IMG/VR virus record: IMGVR_UViG_3300050821_004743
Location: 1 to 44,568 of that record
Origin: a virus
DNA: 44,568 bases
Strand: one strand, 5' to 3'
Below the pieces are notes generated by a model. It made no database searches. It was not told the DNA's origin and saw nothing but the letters and a program-made list of their open reading frames with translations. A program made the position numbers and the translations under genes. Below are positions 24,382 to 31,978 of the stretch, in pieces (positions within the stretch are counted from its first letter, which is position 1; each line of letters begins with the position of its first letter).

Positions 24382-25544
24382 TCGAACTTTCGCCCGACCA
24401 AAAGATCATCCACGATGCGGCCGTCACCTTCGTCAAAGAAAAGAAGGGCGGTCCGCATCTTCGGATTGGGGGCTATGCGGGGACCGGGAAAAGCACGGTC
24501 ACCGCTCAAATCGCCTTGACACTTAAGGCCGAAGAGAAAAATCCGCGCATCGCCTTTTGTTGCTACACCGGCAAAGCCGCTTATGTGCTACGCGAAAAGC
24601 TGACCGCCGCCAAGGTGGTAAGCGAAGAAGACGAATACGTCGGTACCATCCATGGCCTGATGTATCGGCCCATCGTGAAGGATGACGTCATCGTAGGATG
24701 GCGCCGCGCCGACAAAATCGAGGCGGATCTGATCGTCGTGGATGAAGCCTCGATGGTAGACGAAATCATCTGGAAGGATCTTCTCTCCTACAAAATCCCC
24801 ATCATCGCGGTAGGCGACCATGGCCAGCTTCCGCCGGTCGGCCGCCGCTTCGGGCTCATGGAGAAGCCGGACTATGCGCTCGAGAAGATCCACCGCCAAG
24901 CCGAAGGCAATCCCATCATCAAGGCATCCATCGCCGCGCGCATGGAAGGGAAAGTCCCGGTCGGCCAAGAGACCACCCAAGACATGGGCGGCATTGGCGT
25001 TTACAAGATCGTGAGTCCTATCGGGCCAGCGCTCGATCTGATCAAGAATCTCCCCGGCACGCTTTTCCTTTGCGGCTACAACCGCACGCGCGTGGCGCTG
25101 AATAATGCCATCCGAAAGCGGCTTGGTCATGAAGGTAAGCCGCGGGAAGGGGAGCGGGTGATCTGTCTCAAGAATAACCGCGAGCTCGGCATCTTTAACG
25201 GGATGGGCGGAACGCTCAAGAGCATCAAGGAACAGAAAGGCCATTGGTATGGCCTGAACGTTCTGATGGATGACGGGGCCACCTTCGCGGGAGACGTGAT
25301 CAAAAAACAGTTCGGTGCCGAACAGACCATCCGCGAGATGCAGGGGCTTGAACAGAACGAGATCCGGGAACTTTTCGATTTCGGCTACTGCCTGACGGTT
25401 CATAAGGCGCAGGGATCGGAAGCCGACGCCGTGGTCGTCTTCGAGGAGCGCTTCCCGATGATGACCGAGGACGACTGGAAACGGTGGCTTTACACGGCCG
25501 TGACCCGGGCGCGCAAGAAACTCTTAATCGTGGGCCGGTCATGA
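24378..25544 (+). CDS. SF1 DNA helicase, RecD/Dda-like
   Basis: 388 residues. Walker A GYAGTGKST (32-40), motif Ia with FCCYTGKAA (60-68), Walker B LIVVDEAS (118-125), motif III GDHGQLPPVG (146-155), motif V TVHKAQGSEAD, motif VI YTAVTRARK (372-380). This is the full SF1B set in a compact Dda-sized enzyme, expected to move 5' to 3' on DNA for replication or recombination. Confidence 0.88.
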   Translation: MIELSPDQKIIHDAAVTFVKEKKGGPHLRIGGYAGTGKSTVTAQIALTLKAEEKNPRIAFCCYTGKAAYVLREKLTAAKVVSEEDEYVGTIHGLMYRPIVKDDVIVGWRRADKIEADLIVVDEASMVDEIIWKDLLSYKIPIIAVGDHGQLPPVGRRFGLMEKPDYALEKIHRQAEGNPIIKASIAARMEGKVPVGQETTQDMGGIGVYKIVSPIGPALDLIKNLPGTLFLCGYNRTRVALNNAIRKRLGHEGKPREGERVICLKNNRELGIFNGMGGTLKSIKEQKGHWYGLNVLMDDGATFAGDVIKKQFGAEQTIREMQGLEQNEIRELFDFGYCLTVHKAQGSEADAVVVFEERFPMMTEDDWKRWLYTAVTRARKKLLIVGRS

Positions 25545-25834
25545 GCACCGACTACCAAGTGTGGTGTACCAACTGCAAGGAGTCTCGGCATCTCGGGCAA
25601 GCCATGGGTGGCGGATATAGCTTCGGGTTCGGTCCAAACGACACGGCCGCGCAATCCAAAATTATGAAATTTATCGCGGATCACGTTTCGCACGAAGTCC
25701 TTGACAACACGGGGTATATCGTCGACACAGACATGACGCCCTATCTCCGCATTGGATATGACGAACCAGAAGGCCAAGGCTATGTATGGCTCGATGGAGT
25801 GGAAGAGGAGGAACGAAATCATGCGACCGATTAA
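25541..25834 (+). CDS. Hypothetical protein with N-terminal Cys pair
   Basis: 97 residues from ATG 25541 (ATGA overlap with the helicase). VWCTNCKESRHLGQ gives one CxxC near the N-terminus. The centre and acidic C-terminus (GYDEPEGQGYVWLDGVEEEER) show no known motif. It overlaps the YopX-like gene by 14 bases. Confidence 0.65.
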   Translation: MSTDYQVWCTNCKESRHLGQAMGGGYSFGFGPNDTAAQSKIMKFIADHVSHEVLDNTGYIVDTDMTPYLRIGYDEPEGQGYVWLDGVEEEERNHATD

Positions 25835-26237
25835 ATTCAGAGGCAGACGCATCGACACGGGGAAGTGGGTCTATGGCGATTATTTCAGGACGCCTTTGAC
25901 GGACGAGAACTCGGGCGCGCCATCCGAGGCGGGATGGTTTTTTCTGACGGGCGAACCTCGGCATTGCATCGGACAGAACGGCGTCGCATTCGTCATCGAC
26001 GAAAAGACGTTGGGCCAAATCACGCAGATTGTCGACACAAAAGGGATCGAGATTTACGAAGGGGATCTCGTCCGCAACATTCACATGACGATGAAGCGCT
26101 ACGATCAGATCGTCTATTCCGCCGATGGCTATTGCGCCTTCATGAAGAAGTGGCCAACCGGGCAACTGGATTGGATCGACGGGAGCATTCTTGAAGTTGT
26201 GGGGAATGTTCATGAGAATCCCGAGATGGCGAAATAA
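25821..26237 (+). CDS. YopX family protein
   Basis: 138 residues from ATG 25821 with GAGGAGGAAC upstream. The YopX pattern is clear: IKFRGRRIDTGKWVYGDYF, VDEKTLGQ-like VIDEKTLGQITQIVDTKGIEIYEGDLV, and the final EVVGNVHENPEM. The family is common in phages and prophages; its function is unknown. Confidence 0.88.
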   Translation: MRPIKFRGRRIDTGKWVYGDYFRTPLTDENSGAPSEAGWFFLTGEPRHCIGQNGVAFVIDEKTLGQITQIVDTKGIEIYEGDLVRNIHMTMKRYDQIVYSADGYCAFMKKWPTGQLDWIDGSILEVVGNVHENPEMAK

Positions 26238-26631
26238 CGTGGGCTGGGATATTGGGTTTGATCAGACGTGGAATCGAGATGTTGGTTATGGCGTTCCAGC
26301 CATTTGTGATCATCCGAAGTGTGATCGTAAAATTGACAGAGGTCTTTCCTATGTTTGCGGGGGAGAACCTTTCGGAGGCGATAAGGGATGCGGTCTATAT
26401 TTTTGCCCTCGGCATTCTCTTGGACCGCATCAACGATGTCCGAAATGCACTCGTTACGATCGTCAGCCCTATAAGCCAAAGCCAGACACGAAAGAATGGC
26501 TCAAGTTCAAAATGACCGATCCTAGCTGGGCGGCTTGGCGAAAGGCCAATCCCAAAGATCCCGTGCTATCTGCTTTTGAAAGAGACGGAATTGTTGCCGC
26601 CGCTCCACGCCCGAGGAAGAAGGGATCATGA
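26212..26631 (+). CDS. RING/zinc-finger-like protein
   Basis: 139 residues from ATG 26212, 6 bases after GGGGA. CDHPKCDRKIDRGLSYVCGG, then CGLYFCPRHSLGPHQRCPKC gives spaced Cys/His pairs that could hold two zinc ions. The C-terminus is basic and Pro-rich. It overlaps the YopX-like gene by 26 bases. Role unknown. Confidence 0.7.
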   Translation: MRIPRWRNNVGWDIGFDQTWNRDVGYGVPAICDHPKCDRKIDRGLSYVCGGEPFGGDKGCGLYFCPRHSLGPHQRCPKCTRYDRQPYKPKPDTKEWLKFKMTDPSWAAWRKANPKDPVLSAFERDGIVAAAPRPRKKGS

Positions 26632-26891
26632 GCGCCCTTCCCTGCGCCGATGGTATCCACGTTCAAGGATGTTCCCACCTTCCGAAAGAACCGTGCAGCC
26701 ACATCAATGCTTGCTGTAAATTCTACGCTACGCTAATGGCGACCAAATGCGCCAACGAACACGCCGACGCCGCGAGGCTCTCGGCCTGGATTTTGGACAC
26801 GAGACGAAAGCCGGCCGTCACCGCTTTTACGGAAGGCCCAGAGCGTCAAATCGCCTACGCCATCGAAACGATGCTGGACTGGCACCCTTGA
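26628..26891 (+). CDS. Cys-rich hypothetical protein
   Basis: 87 residues, ATGA overlap with the previous gene. Six Cys in the first 41 residues (C6, C15, C23, C29, C30, C41), then a helical end. Its TGA stop (26889-26891) lies inside the -35 box of promoter P3. Confidence 0.65.
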   Translation: MSALPCADGIHVQGCSHLPKEPCSHINACCKFYATLMATKCANEHADAARLSAWILDTRRKPAVTAFTEGPERQIAYAIETMLDWHP

Positions 26892-26909
26892 TTTTTTCTT
26901 TTTTTCTTT
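26884..26909 (+). repeat. 26-bp promoter-core direct repeat, copy 2
   Basis: Exact match to 19161-19186, spanning the -35 region and most of the T/C spacer. Located 7.7 kb from copy 1. Confidence 0.85.
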
Positions 26910-26916
26910 CTACAAT
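26888..26916 (+). promoter_or_regulatory. Sigma70-type promoter with T/C spacer (P3)
   Basis: TTGATT at 26888-26893, a 17-base T/C spacer, and TACAAT at 26911-26916. The expected transcription start (26922-26924) falls on or next to ATG 26924, so the first mRNA would be leaderless or nearly so. Confidence 0.75.
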
Positions 26917-26923
26917 CTCGCAC

Positions 26924-27046
26924 ATGAATCCCTGGATTATCTGTCTCGCATGGGTCGTCTTGATCGGGGTCTTGATTGCCCTCGTTGAAATCGCTAGAGC
27001 CATCGCATCCGATGATGACGACCCGTGGAAGGACTCCCCGCCATGA
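26924..27046 (+). CDS. 40-residue membrane protein (possibly leaderless mRNA)
   Basis: Residues 3-28 form one hydrophobic span (PWIICLAWVVLIGVLIALVEIARAI) followed by an acidic tail DDDDPWKD. No Shine-Dalgarno lies before ATG 26924, and the -10 box of P3 ends 7 bases upstream. Overlaps the next gene by 4 bases. Confidence 0.62.
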   Translation: MNPWIICLAWVVLIGVLIALVEIARAIASDDDDPWKDSPP

Positions 27047-27492
27047 GCAAATCCCTATTTATGGAGTCGACCGAGATCCCCACCGAACGCACCGTCTCCC
27101 AGATCCAAGAAGTGCTGATGCGTCACAAGGCCAGCGCCATCCTCACGGAGATGAAGAACGGGGAAATCGACTCTATATCCTTCAAGCATGACGTTGGTGG
27201 CGTGGCCGTTCCGTTTCGCCTACCGTGCCGGGCGGCCGCCATCGAACAAATTCTCGTGAGCCGTAATCGCAAGACGTTCACGACGGACAGGGAAAAAGAG
27301 AATCGGCGACTCCGCGCCCGGCGCATTGCGTGGCGCCAGATCCTTCGCTGGGTCGAAGCCCAGATGGCGCTCGTGGAAACCAATATGGTCAAGATCGAGG
27401 AAGTCTTCTTTCCGTACATTCAGACGAAGAATGGACAAACGATTTATGAATTGCACAGCGGCAACCTCTTACAGCTTGGCGTTGGCAAATAG
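27043..27492 (+). CDS. Conserved phage hypothetical protein
   Basis: 149 residues from ATG 27043. The sequence TVSQIQEVLMRHKASAILTEM, VPFRLPC, and RRIAWRQILRWVEAQMALVETNMVKIEEVFFPYI with NGQTIYE belongs to a family very common in phage early regions; no function is established. The C-terminal helix pair with Trp and Arg may bind DNA. The structured intergenic region follows directly. Confidence 0.75.
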   Translation: MSKSLFMESTEIPTERTVSQIQEVLMRHKASAILTEMKNGEIDSISFKHDVGGVAVPFRLPCRAAAIEQILVSRNRKTFTTDREKENRRLRARRIAWRQILRWVEAQMALVETNMVKIEEVFFPYIQTKNGQTIYELHSGNLLQLGVGK

Positions 27493-27495
27493 ATT
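27468..27495 (+). promoter_or_regulatory. Weak promoter candidate before the structured RNA
   Basis: CTTACA at 27468-27473, 16 bases, TAGATT at 27490-27495, overlapping the end of the upstream gene. Only moderate agreement with consensus, so read-through from P3 may equally supply the RNA. Confidence 0.3.
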
Positions 27496-27861
27496 TCGCC
27501 CTGATGGTTTAGGACCATACCCTAAAAAGCCTTCGTAAGTCGTAATGAGAAAAATGGTCACCGACGGTAAAGCTGGGAAGTCGCGCTCCCAGAACGCCTA
27601 AGAATATCGGTCAAAGGGATCAGGGCTTAATCCTTGGGCATTCGCCGGGGCGCAGACCCCGGACTTCTGCGAGATAAACGGCGGCCAGTCCGTGCGTGAA
27701 TGGAATGCCCTTCAATTTCAGCGCCGGGGAACACAAAGCGGCGGAACAATCCGCCCACTTCAAAATACACGGCGCTGAAAGAGCCCGGGGATGGGCTTCT
27801 GAAAACTCTCTGACTTTGGCGGTTTCAAAGTAAACCGCCCGAATTTTAACAAGGGGATATC
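27493..27861 (+). ncRNA. Putative large structured RNA of unknown class
   Basis: No gene fits these 369 bases. Helices in order: 27508-27513/27521-27526; 27573-27578/27587-27592 enclosed by 27560-27564/27607-27611; 27614-27618/27631-27635; 27636-27643/27703-27710; inside it 27645-27650/27657-27662, whose 6-base loop is complementary to 27666-27671; 27716-27726/27770-27780 (11 perfect pairs) enclosing 27740-27745/27750-27755 with an ACAA loop; 27782-27786/27793-27797; 27818-27825/27832-27839, whose loop is complementary to 27813-27818. Strand of action is presumed + because all genes are +. It is not tRNA, tmRNA, RNase P or 6S by any signature I can see. A weak likeness to group I intron P7-P8-P9 is noted elsewhere. 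Confidence 0.6.
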
Positions 27862-28581
27862 GTGACCTGCATTAACCGCAACTGTATTGGCAAGAACGAA
27901 GAACGCGCCGATGGCGTGATCCATAAAATTTGCCAACGGTGCGGACGTCTGATGGCCACGATCAAGCCGATCAAAGAACGTCCGCTTCTTCTCCGAGGGG
28001 ATCTCGTGCAAGACATCTATGCCGGGAGAAAAACCCAGACGCGCCGACCTGTAAAGCGCGCTCTCTTCCATCGCATGACCGATGAAGCCAACGTCTTCGG
28101 TGAAGGGTTTATCAGCACGAACGATTGCCCTTACGGCATTCCAGGGGATCGGCTTTGGGTGCGGGAGACGTGGTGTAAGGCCTATGATGACGTGTTCTAT
28201 CGGGCCGATGGAGATCCTAAATTTACGGATGGAACACCGTATTCAGGATTGATTGGTAAGTGGCTCCCCTCCATCCACATGCCACGCTGGGCCAGCCGCT
28301 TAACATTGGAAATCGTTAGTGTAAAGATTCAGCGTTTGCTTGACATAAGCGAAGCCGACGCGCGGGCCGAGGGCAAAGACCCGATTCACAAGGGCGTTGT
28401 GGCCACCATCGAGACGACGAACCTTGCCACGAAAGAAACCCAGCGCATCGTGCATGAGAACAAAGAAGGGCGTACCGCGCGACAGCGCTTCCTCGATTCA
28501 TGGGACAAGATCTATGCGGCCAAGGGGTTTGGACGAAACGAAAATCCATGGGTGTGGGTGATAGAATTCAAGCGCATATGA
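27862..28581 (+). CDS. ASCH-like phage protein with N-terminal Cys motif
   Basis: 239 residues from GTG 27862, 6 bases after AAGGGGA. Residues 3-29 hold CINRNC ... CQRCG, a zinc-knuckle-like addition. From residue 31, KPIKERPLLLRGDLVQDIYAGRKTQTRRPVK, then PYGIPGDRLWVRETW and WASRLTLEIVSVKIQRL, match a widespread phage family related to ASCH domains (possible RNA binding). ATG 27952 would remove the Cys motif but has no good ribosome site. Confidence 0.78.
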   Translation: MTCINRNCIGKNEERADGVIHKICQRCGRLMATIKPIKERPLLLRGDLVQDIYAGRKTQTRRPVKRALFHRMTDEANVFGEGFISTNDCPYGIPGDRLWVRETWCKAYDDVFYRADGDPKFTDGTPYSGLIGKWLPSIHMPRWASRLTLEIVSVKIQRLLDISEADARAEGKDPIHKGVVATIETTNLATKETQRIVHENKEGRTARQRFLDSWDKIYAAKGFGRNENPWVWVIEFKRI

Positions 28582-28841
28582 AAGCTCTCTTTCTTGCGTG
28601 CGCTCTGGCGCTCCCCGTTCCTTCCATCCATGGCTATGATGACGGCGGATCCACGATTGACCGCGACAGCTTTTTCCGGGAATACGACTGGCTAAAAGAA
28701 CTACTCGAACACGAATGGCCGGGAAACGATTTTATGATCATGCCCGTGAAATGGGACAGAACGCCGCCTGGCTGGATCTGGGTTCCGTTCTCCTGGCGAG
28801 GTCACCTGATTTATCGGCGTCCACTCAAAGAGGCAGCATAG
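28578..28841 (+). CDS. Small exported protein (signal peptide)
   Basis: 87 residues from ATG 28578 (ATGA). Residues 1-19 (MKALFLACALALPVPSIHG) look like a signal peptide. A Cys at position 8 is not in a proper lipobox. The mature part is acidic and Trp-rich (YDWLKELLEHEWPG; PPGWIWVPFSWRG). Unknown family; second predicted exported protein of the early region. Confidence 0.65.
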   Translation: MKALFLACALALPVPSIHGYDDGGSTIDRDSFFREYDWLKELLEHEWPGNDFMIMPVKWDRTPPGWIWVPFSWRGHLIYRRPLKEAA

Positions 28842-28854
28842 GAGGTTCGTTCCC

Positions 28855-29187
28855 ATGAGCACCTTCGGCCCCGCATATGACCGCAACATTGACGAACCCG
28901 CGCTGAACGATCAGCGGGAAGCCATCAAGCGATGGATGTTAAGCGTGCCACGGCTTTGGATGACGCTTCAAGAATTGTCGGGAGACTTGGGCTTCCCGGA
29001 AGCCAGCATCTCGGCGCAACTCCGGCATCTCCGCAAAGAGGCATTCGGCGGCTACAACGTTCAGAAGCGGCGCCGCCGCGGACAGCGGGTTTGGGAATAC
29101 AACATCCAACCGCCGGTGGCCAAGGATGCCCCGGCCCAGATGCTTTTAGTGCCCGAGCCTCGCCATGATCCCATGGGGACGCATTGA
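28855..29187 (+). CDS. Winged-helix DNA-binding protein
   Basis: 110 residues with AGGAGG upstream. WMTLQELSGDLGFPEASISAQLRHLRKEAFGGYNVQKRRR reads as helix-turn-helix with a recognition helix (SISAQLRHLRK) and a wing, followed by an extended tail. A likely transcription regulator or DNA-replication accessory factor. It immediately precedes the methyltransferase gene and overlaps it by one base. Confidence 0.72.
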   Translation: MSTFGPAYDRNIDEPALNDQREAIKRWMLSVPRLWMTLQELSGDLGFPEASISAQLRHLRKEAFGGYNVQKRRRRGQRVWEYNIQPPVAKDAPAQMLLVPEPRHDPMGTH

Positions 29188-30716
29188 TGCGCTACGGAAG
29201 CGTTTGTAGCGGCATAGAGGCGGCATCCGTGGCCTGGCACGCCTTGGGGTGGAAGCCAGCCTTTTACAGCGAAATTGAGCCGTTCCCGTGCGCGGTGCTC
29301 GATCACAGATGGCCCAGCGTTCCGAACCTGGGAGACATGACCAAATTCAAAGGATGGAAACATGAACCAATCGACCTTCTTGTGGGAGGAACCCCCTGTC
29401 AATCGTTCTCGGTCGCAGGCCTTAGAAAAGGTTTGGCTGACCCGCGTGGTAACTTGGCCCTCACGTTTTTGGCAATTCTTGACCGCACACGGCCCCGCTG
29501 GGTGGTTTGGGAGAACGTCCCCGGCGTCTTATCAAGCTGGACGGATGAGGCGGGTAGTTTCGTACTTGATGATTCAGGGAGTTCGGACGAAGGATGCCAA
29601 ACCAACGATTTTGATACCTTCACCGCAGGACTTCGGGAACTCGGGTATGGTTTCGCCTACCGAATGTTGGACGCTCAATATTTCGGAGTTCCCCAGCGGC
29701 GGCGCCGCATCTTCCTTGTCGGATATCTTGGAGACTGGCGTCGTGCCGCAGCGGTACTTTTTGAGCGCCAAAGCATGTCGGGGGATTCTGCGCCGGGCCG
29801 AGCGCCGGGGCAAAGCGTTGCCCCCACCATTGCAAGCCGCCCTACAGGTGGTGGCGGACTCGGAACCGACTTCGACCTCGATGGCGGACTGATCTCTCAT
29901 TCGCTGATGGCCAAAGGCAATTCGAGCCACGACCCTACCATGGAAACATTTGTCACGCATACCCTCACCGAACGGCACGACTCATCCCCTGATGGAAGTG
30001 GGAGAGGTACGCCTATCATCCCTATTCAAGGCGCATCGGGCGGCGAGAAGGCCCAGAACGGAATCGGCATTGGCGACCAAGACGACCCGATGTTCACCAT
30101 CACAGGCCGGGATCAACATGCCATTTACGATATGCGCGGCAATGGCGAAGGGAATGTTTCGCCCACCCTGCGAAGCCACACGGGAGTCAACGATTTCGCA
30201 CCCATGATCTTCGAGAAACGTTTCGCACGGAACGGTCGGGGTGCCCCTTCGGATGTCGCGCCACCGCTAAAGGCTGACGCCGGCCGTACTGGAAAGGGAG
30301 ATGCCGCCCCAATCATCTTTTCATCCAAACAGCACGGCCAAGATGCCAGCGAAATATCGCCAGCCCTTCGTGCGGGAAGTCATGACAAGAGCCATGCCAA
30401 CGGCGGGGCACCCCCAGCCGTGGCGATAGGATGGTCAGAGGAATTGTCTGCCTCTTGCGAGCTCGCCGGAACGATTCAGCGCGGCGGTCAAGGTGGGAGA
30501 CATGAAGGCGTCATGACGCCTATGGCGCAAGTCCGGCGCTTGACTCCGCGCGAATGCGAACGCCTTCAAGGGTTCCCGGACGATTACACGCTCGTTCCAT
30601 ACCGAGGCCGCGCCGCGGCCGATGGGCCGCGATACAAAGCAATAGGGAACAGCATGGCCATCCCCGTGATGCGCTGGATCGGAAAACGAATTGCCATGGT
30701 CGAAGCGCTTAAATGA
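29187..30716 (+). CDS. C5-cytosine DNA methyltransferase
   Basis: 509 residues from ATG 29187. Motif I YGSVCSGIEAASVAW (3-17), motif IV GGTPCQSFSVAG with catalytic Cys71, motif VI ENVPG (109-113), motif VIII QRRRRIFLVG, and C-terminal motifs IX-X with RLTPRECERLQGFPDDY and YKAIGNSM. A roughly 230-residue variable region lies between VIII and IX and holds several short repeats of the P-T/A-L type (VAPTI, VSPTLRS, VAPPLKA, ISPALRA), as in other phage Dcm-like enzymes. Probably protects phage DNA from host restriction. Confidence 0.92.
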   Translation: MRYGSVCSGIEAASVAWHALGWKPAFYSEIEPFPCAVLDHRWPSVPNLGDMTKFKGWKHEPIDLLVGGTPCQSFSVAGLRKGLADPRGNLALTFLAILDRTRPRWVVWENVPGVLSSWTDEAGSFVLDDSGSSDEGCQTNDFDTFTAGLRELGYGFAYRMLDAQYFGVPQRRRRIFLVGYLGDWRRAAAVLFERQSMSGDSAPGRAPGQSVAPTIASRPTGGGGLGTDFDLDGGLISHSLMAKGNSSHDPTMETFVTHTLTERHDSSPDGSGRGTPIIPIQGASGGEKAQNGIGIGDQDDPMFTITGRDQHAIYDMRGNGEGNVSPTLRSHTGVNDFAPMIFEKRFARNGRGAPSDVAPPLKADAGRTGKGDAAPIIFSSKQHGQDASEISPALRAGSHDKSHANGGAPPAVAIGWSEELSASCELAGTIQRGGQGGRHEGVMTPMAQVRRLTPRECERLQGFPDDYTLVPYRGRAAADGPRYKAIGNSMAIPVMRWIGKRIAMVEALK

Positions 30717-30817
30717 ATTTCCTCGTCGAGAATCTAATTAAAAAAGGATCGGATGAAATACTCCGTATAGGGTTCTCTGTAAAGCACCGACTAGCTCGGC
30801 GAGGTCTCTCTTCGTGA
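30713..30817 (+). CDS. 34-residue small ORF coupling two methyltransferase genes
   Basis: ATG 30713 overlaps the upstream TGA (ATGA), and its TGA (30815-30817) overlaps the GTG start of the next methyltransferase. The product NFLVENLIKKGSDEILRIGFSVKHRL is a basic helical peptide. It fills an otherwise empty 97-bp gap exactly. It may be a real micro-protein or a coupling leader for translation of the downstream gene. Confidence 0.5.
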   Translation: MNFLVENLIKKGSDEILRIGFSVKHRLARRGLSS

Positions 30818-31872
30818 TTCAGGAATGGGATCACATTTACCCAGGCGATTGCCTGACCGTCATGCGTTCATTCCCGGATGAATGCGTTCAAACGGTCGTG
30901 ACGTCGCCGCCCTATTGGAACCTTCGGGACTACGGCGTCGCGGGACAGATGGGCCTCGAGAAATCACCCGACGCCTTCATCTCAAGAATGATTCAGGTTT
31001 TCCGGGAAGTGCGCCGCATCCTTCGCAAAGATGGCACCCTCTGGCTGAACATGGGCGATTCATATAACAACGACCGCACCGGCGGCCATGGTGCCACGGG
31101 CGGCTTGGAGTCATCGACGCTCGTGTCGCCCGGACATATTGGCCAATGCCTGACAAAAAAATCCATTGATAAAAAATTGAAACCCAAAGATCTGATCGGG
31201 ATGCCTTGGCGCATTGCCTTCGCGCTCCAAGCCTCTGGATGGTATCTCCGCTCCGACATCATATGGTCCAAGCCGAACCCGATGCCCGAGAGCGTCATGG
31301 ATCGGCCGACCAAGGCGCACGAATATCTTTTCCTTATGGCCAAGTCCGAGCGGTACTTTTACGATGCGGCCGCGATCAAGGAAGTCGCCACCTATGGCCA
31401 AGCGAACAGCCCGGACTCGATCAAGAGCCCTTACGGTCAAGGCTTCACCCGCTCCGCCGCCAAGAAGCGCGTTCCCGCTGGATGGGATACCTCGCATGAA
31501 TCCAACGGGAAAGTCGGGCGATATAAGAAACAGCGCGGCCACGCACGGCCCCAGACAGGTCTCGATGACGAACCTAAAGAGATCCAATGCTCTGGAATGC
31601 GGAACAAACGTTCCGTATGGACCGTGGCCACCTCTCCATTTTCAGAAGCGCACTTCGCCACCTTCCCGCTCGATCTCATCAAGCCGTGCATTTTGGCGGG
31701 GTGCCCCCCGGGCGGGGTTGTCTTTGATCCGTTCATGGGCGCTGGCACCACAGCGCTGGCGGCGCTCCAACTCGGCCGGCATTTCCTCGGAGTTGAATTG
31801 AACCCGGCCTATGTCGCCATGGCCGAGAAGCGCATCGCGCATGAGCGGGCGCAGATCAAAATGAATTTCTAA
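30814..31872 (+). CDS. DNA methyltransferase, TSPPY type (N4-cytosine or N6-adenine)
   Basis: 352 residues from GTG 30814 with GAGG 9 bases upstream. Motif IV TSPPYWNLRDYG starts at residue 30; motif I FDPFMGAGTT (304-313) lies near the C-terminus, so the order is the beta/gamma class. LPKDLIGMPWRIAFALQ-like KPKDLIGMPWRIAFALQASGWYLR fits the same family. TSPPY is typical of N4-cytosine and also of some N6-adenine enzymes. No cognate restriction gene is present, so it is likely a solitary protective enzyme. Confidence 0.9.
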   Translation: MIQEWDHIYPGDCLTVMRSFPDECVQTVVTSPPYWNLRDYGVAGQMGLEKSPDAFISRMIQVFREVRRILRKDGTLWLNMGDSYNNDRTGGHGATGGLESSTLVSPGHIGQCLTKKSIDKKLKPKDLIGMPWRIAFALQASGWYLRSDIIWSKPNPMPESVMDRPTKAHEYLFLMAKSERYFYDAAAIKEVATYGQANSPDSIKSPYGQGFTRSAAKKRVPAGWDTSHESNGKVGRYKKQRGHARPQTGLDDEPKEIQCSGMRNKRSVWTVATSPFSEAHFATFPLDLIKPCILAGCPPGGVVFDPFMGAGTTALAALQLGRHFLGVELNPAYVAMAEKRIAHERAQIKMNF

Positions 31873-31978
31873 ATCCTTCCAAAAAAAGTATCCTGTCATC
31901 ATGTGTATTGCCAGCTTGATCCGGGACTGGCTGCTTCGGCCGGTCATCTGTAGACTAACTAAAATGGAGGAACGCATC

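Noticed and set aside
27501-27530. Hammerhead-like CTGATG followed by a stem
   Set aside because: The conserved CTGANGA is not met (CTGATGG) and no GAAA or cleavage-site stem follows in the right place.
27545-27640. Group I intron core: GGTCACCGACGGTAAA and AAGAATATCGGTC resemble the R and S (P7) elements with a P8-like hairpin and P9-like stem
   Set aside because: I cannot find P and Q (P4) elements, a P3 partner or an interrupted gene; both flanking genes look complete. Kept only as a weak likeness within the structured RNA. A covariance search against Rfam group I models would decide.
31901-31978. N-terminal extension of the 82-residue helical protein from ATG 31901
   Set aside because: No ribosome site at 31901, while ATG 31979 has GGAGGA at ideal spacing; the extension is possible but less likely.
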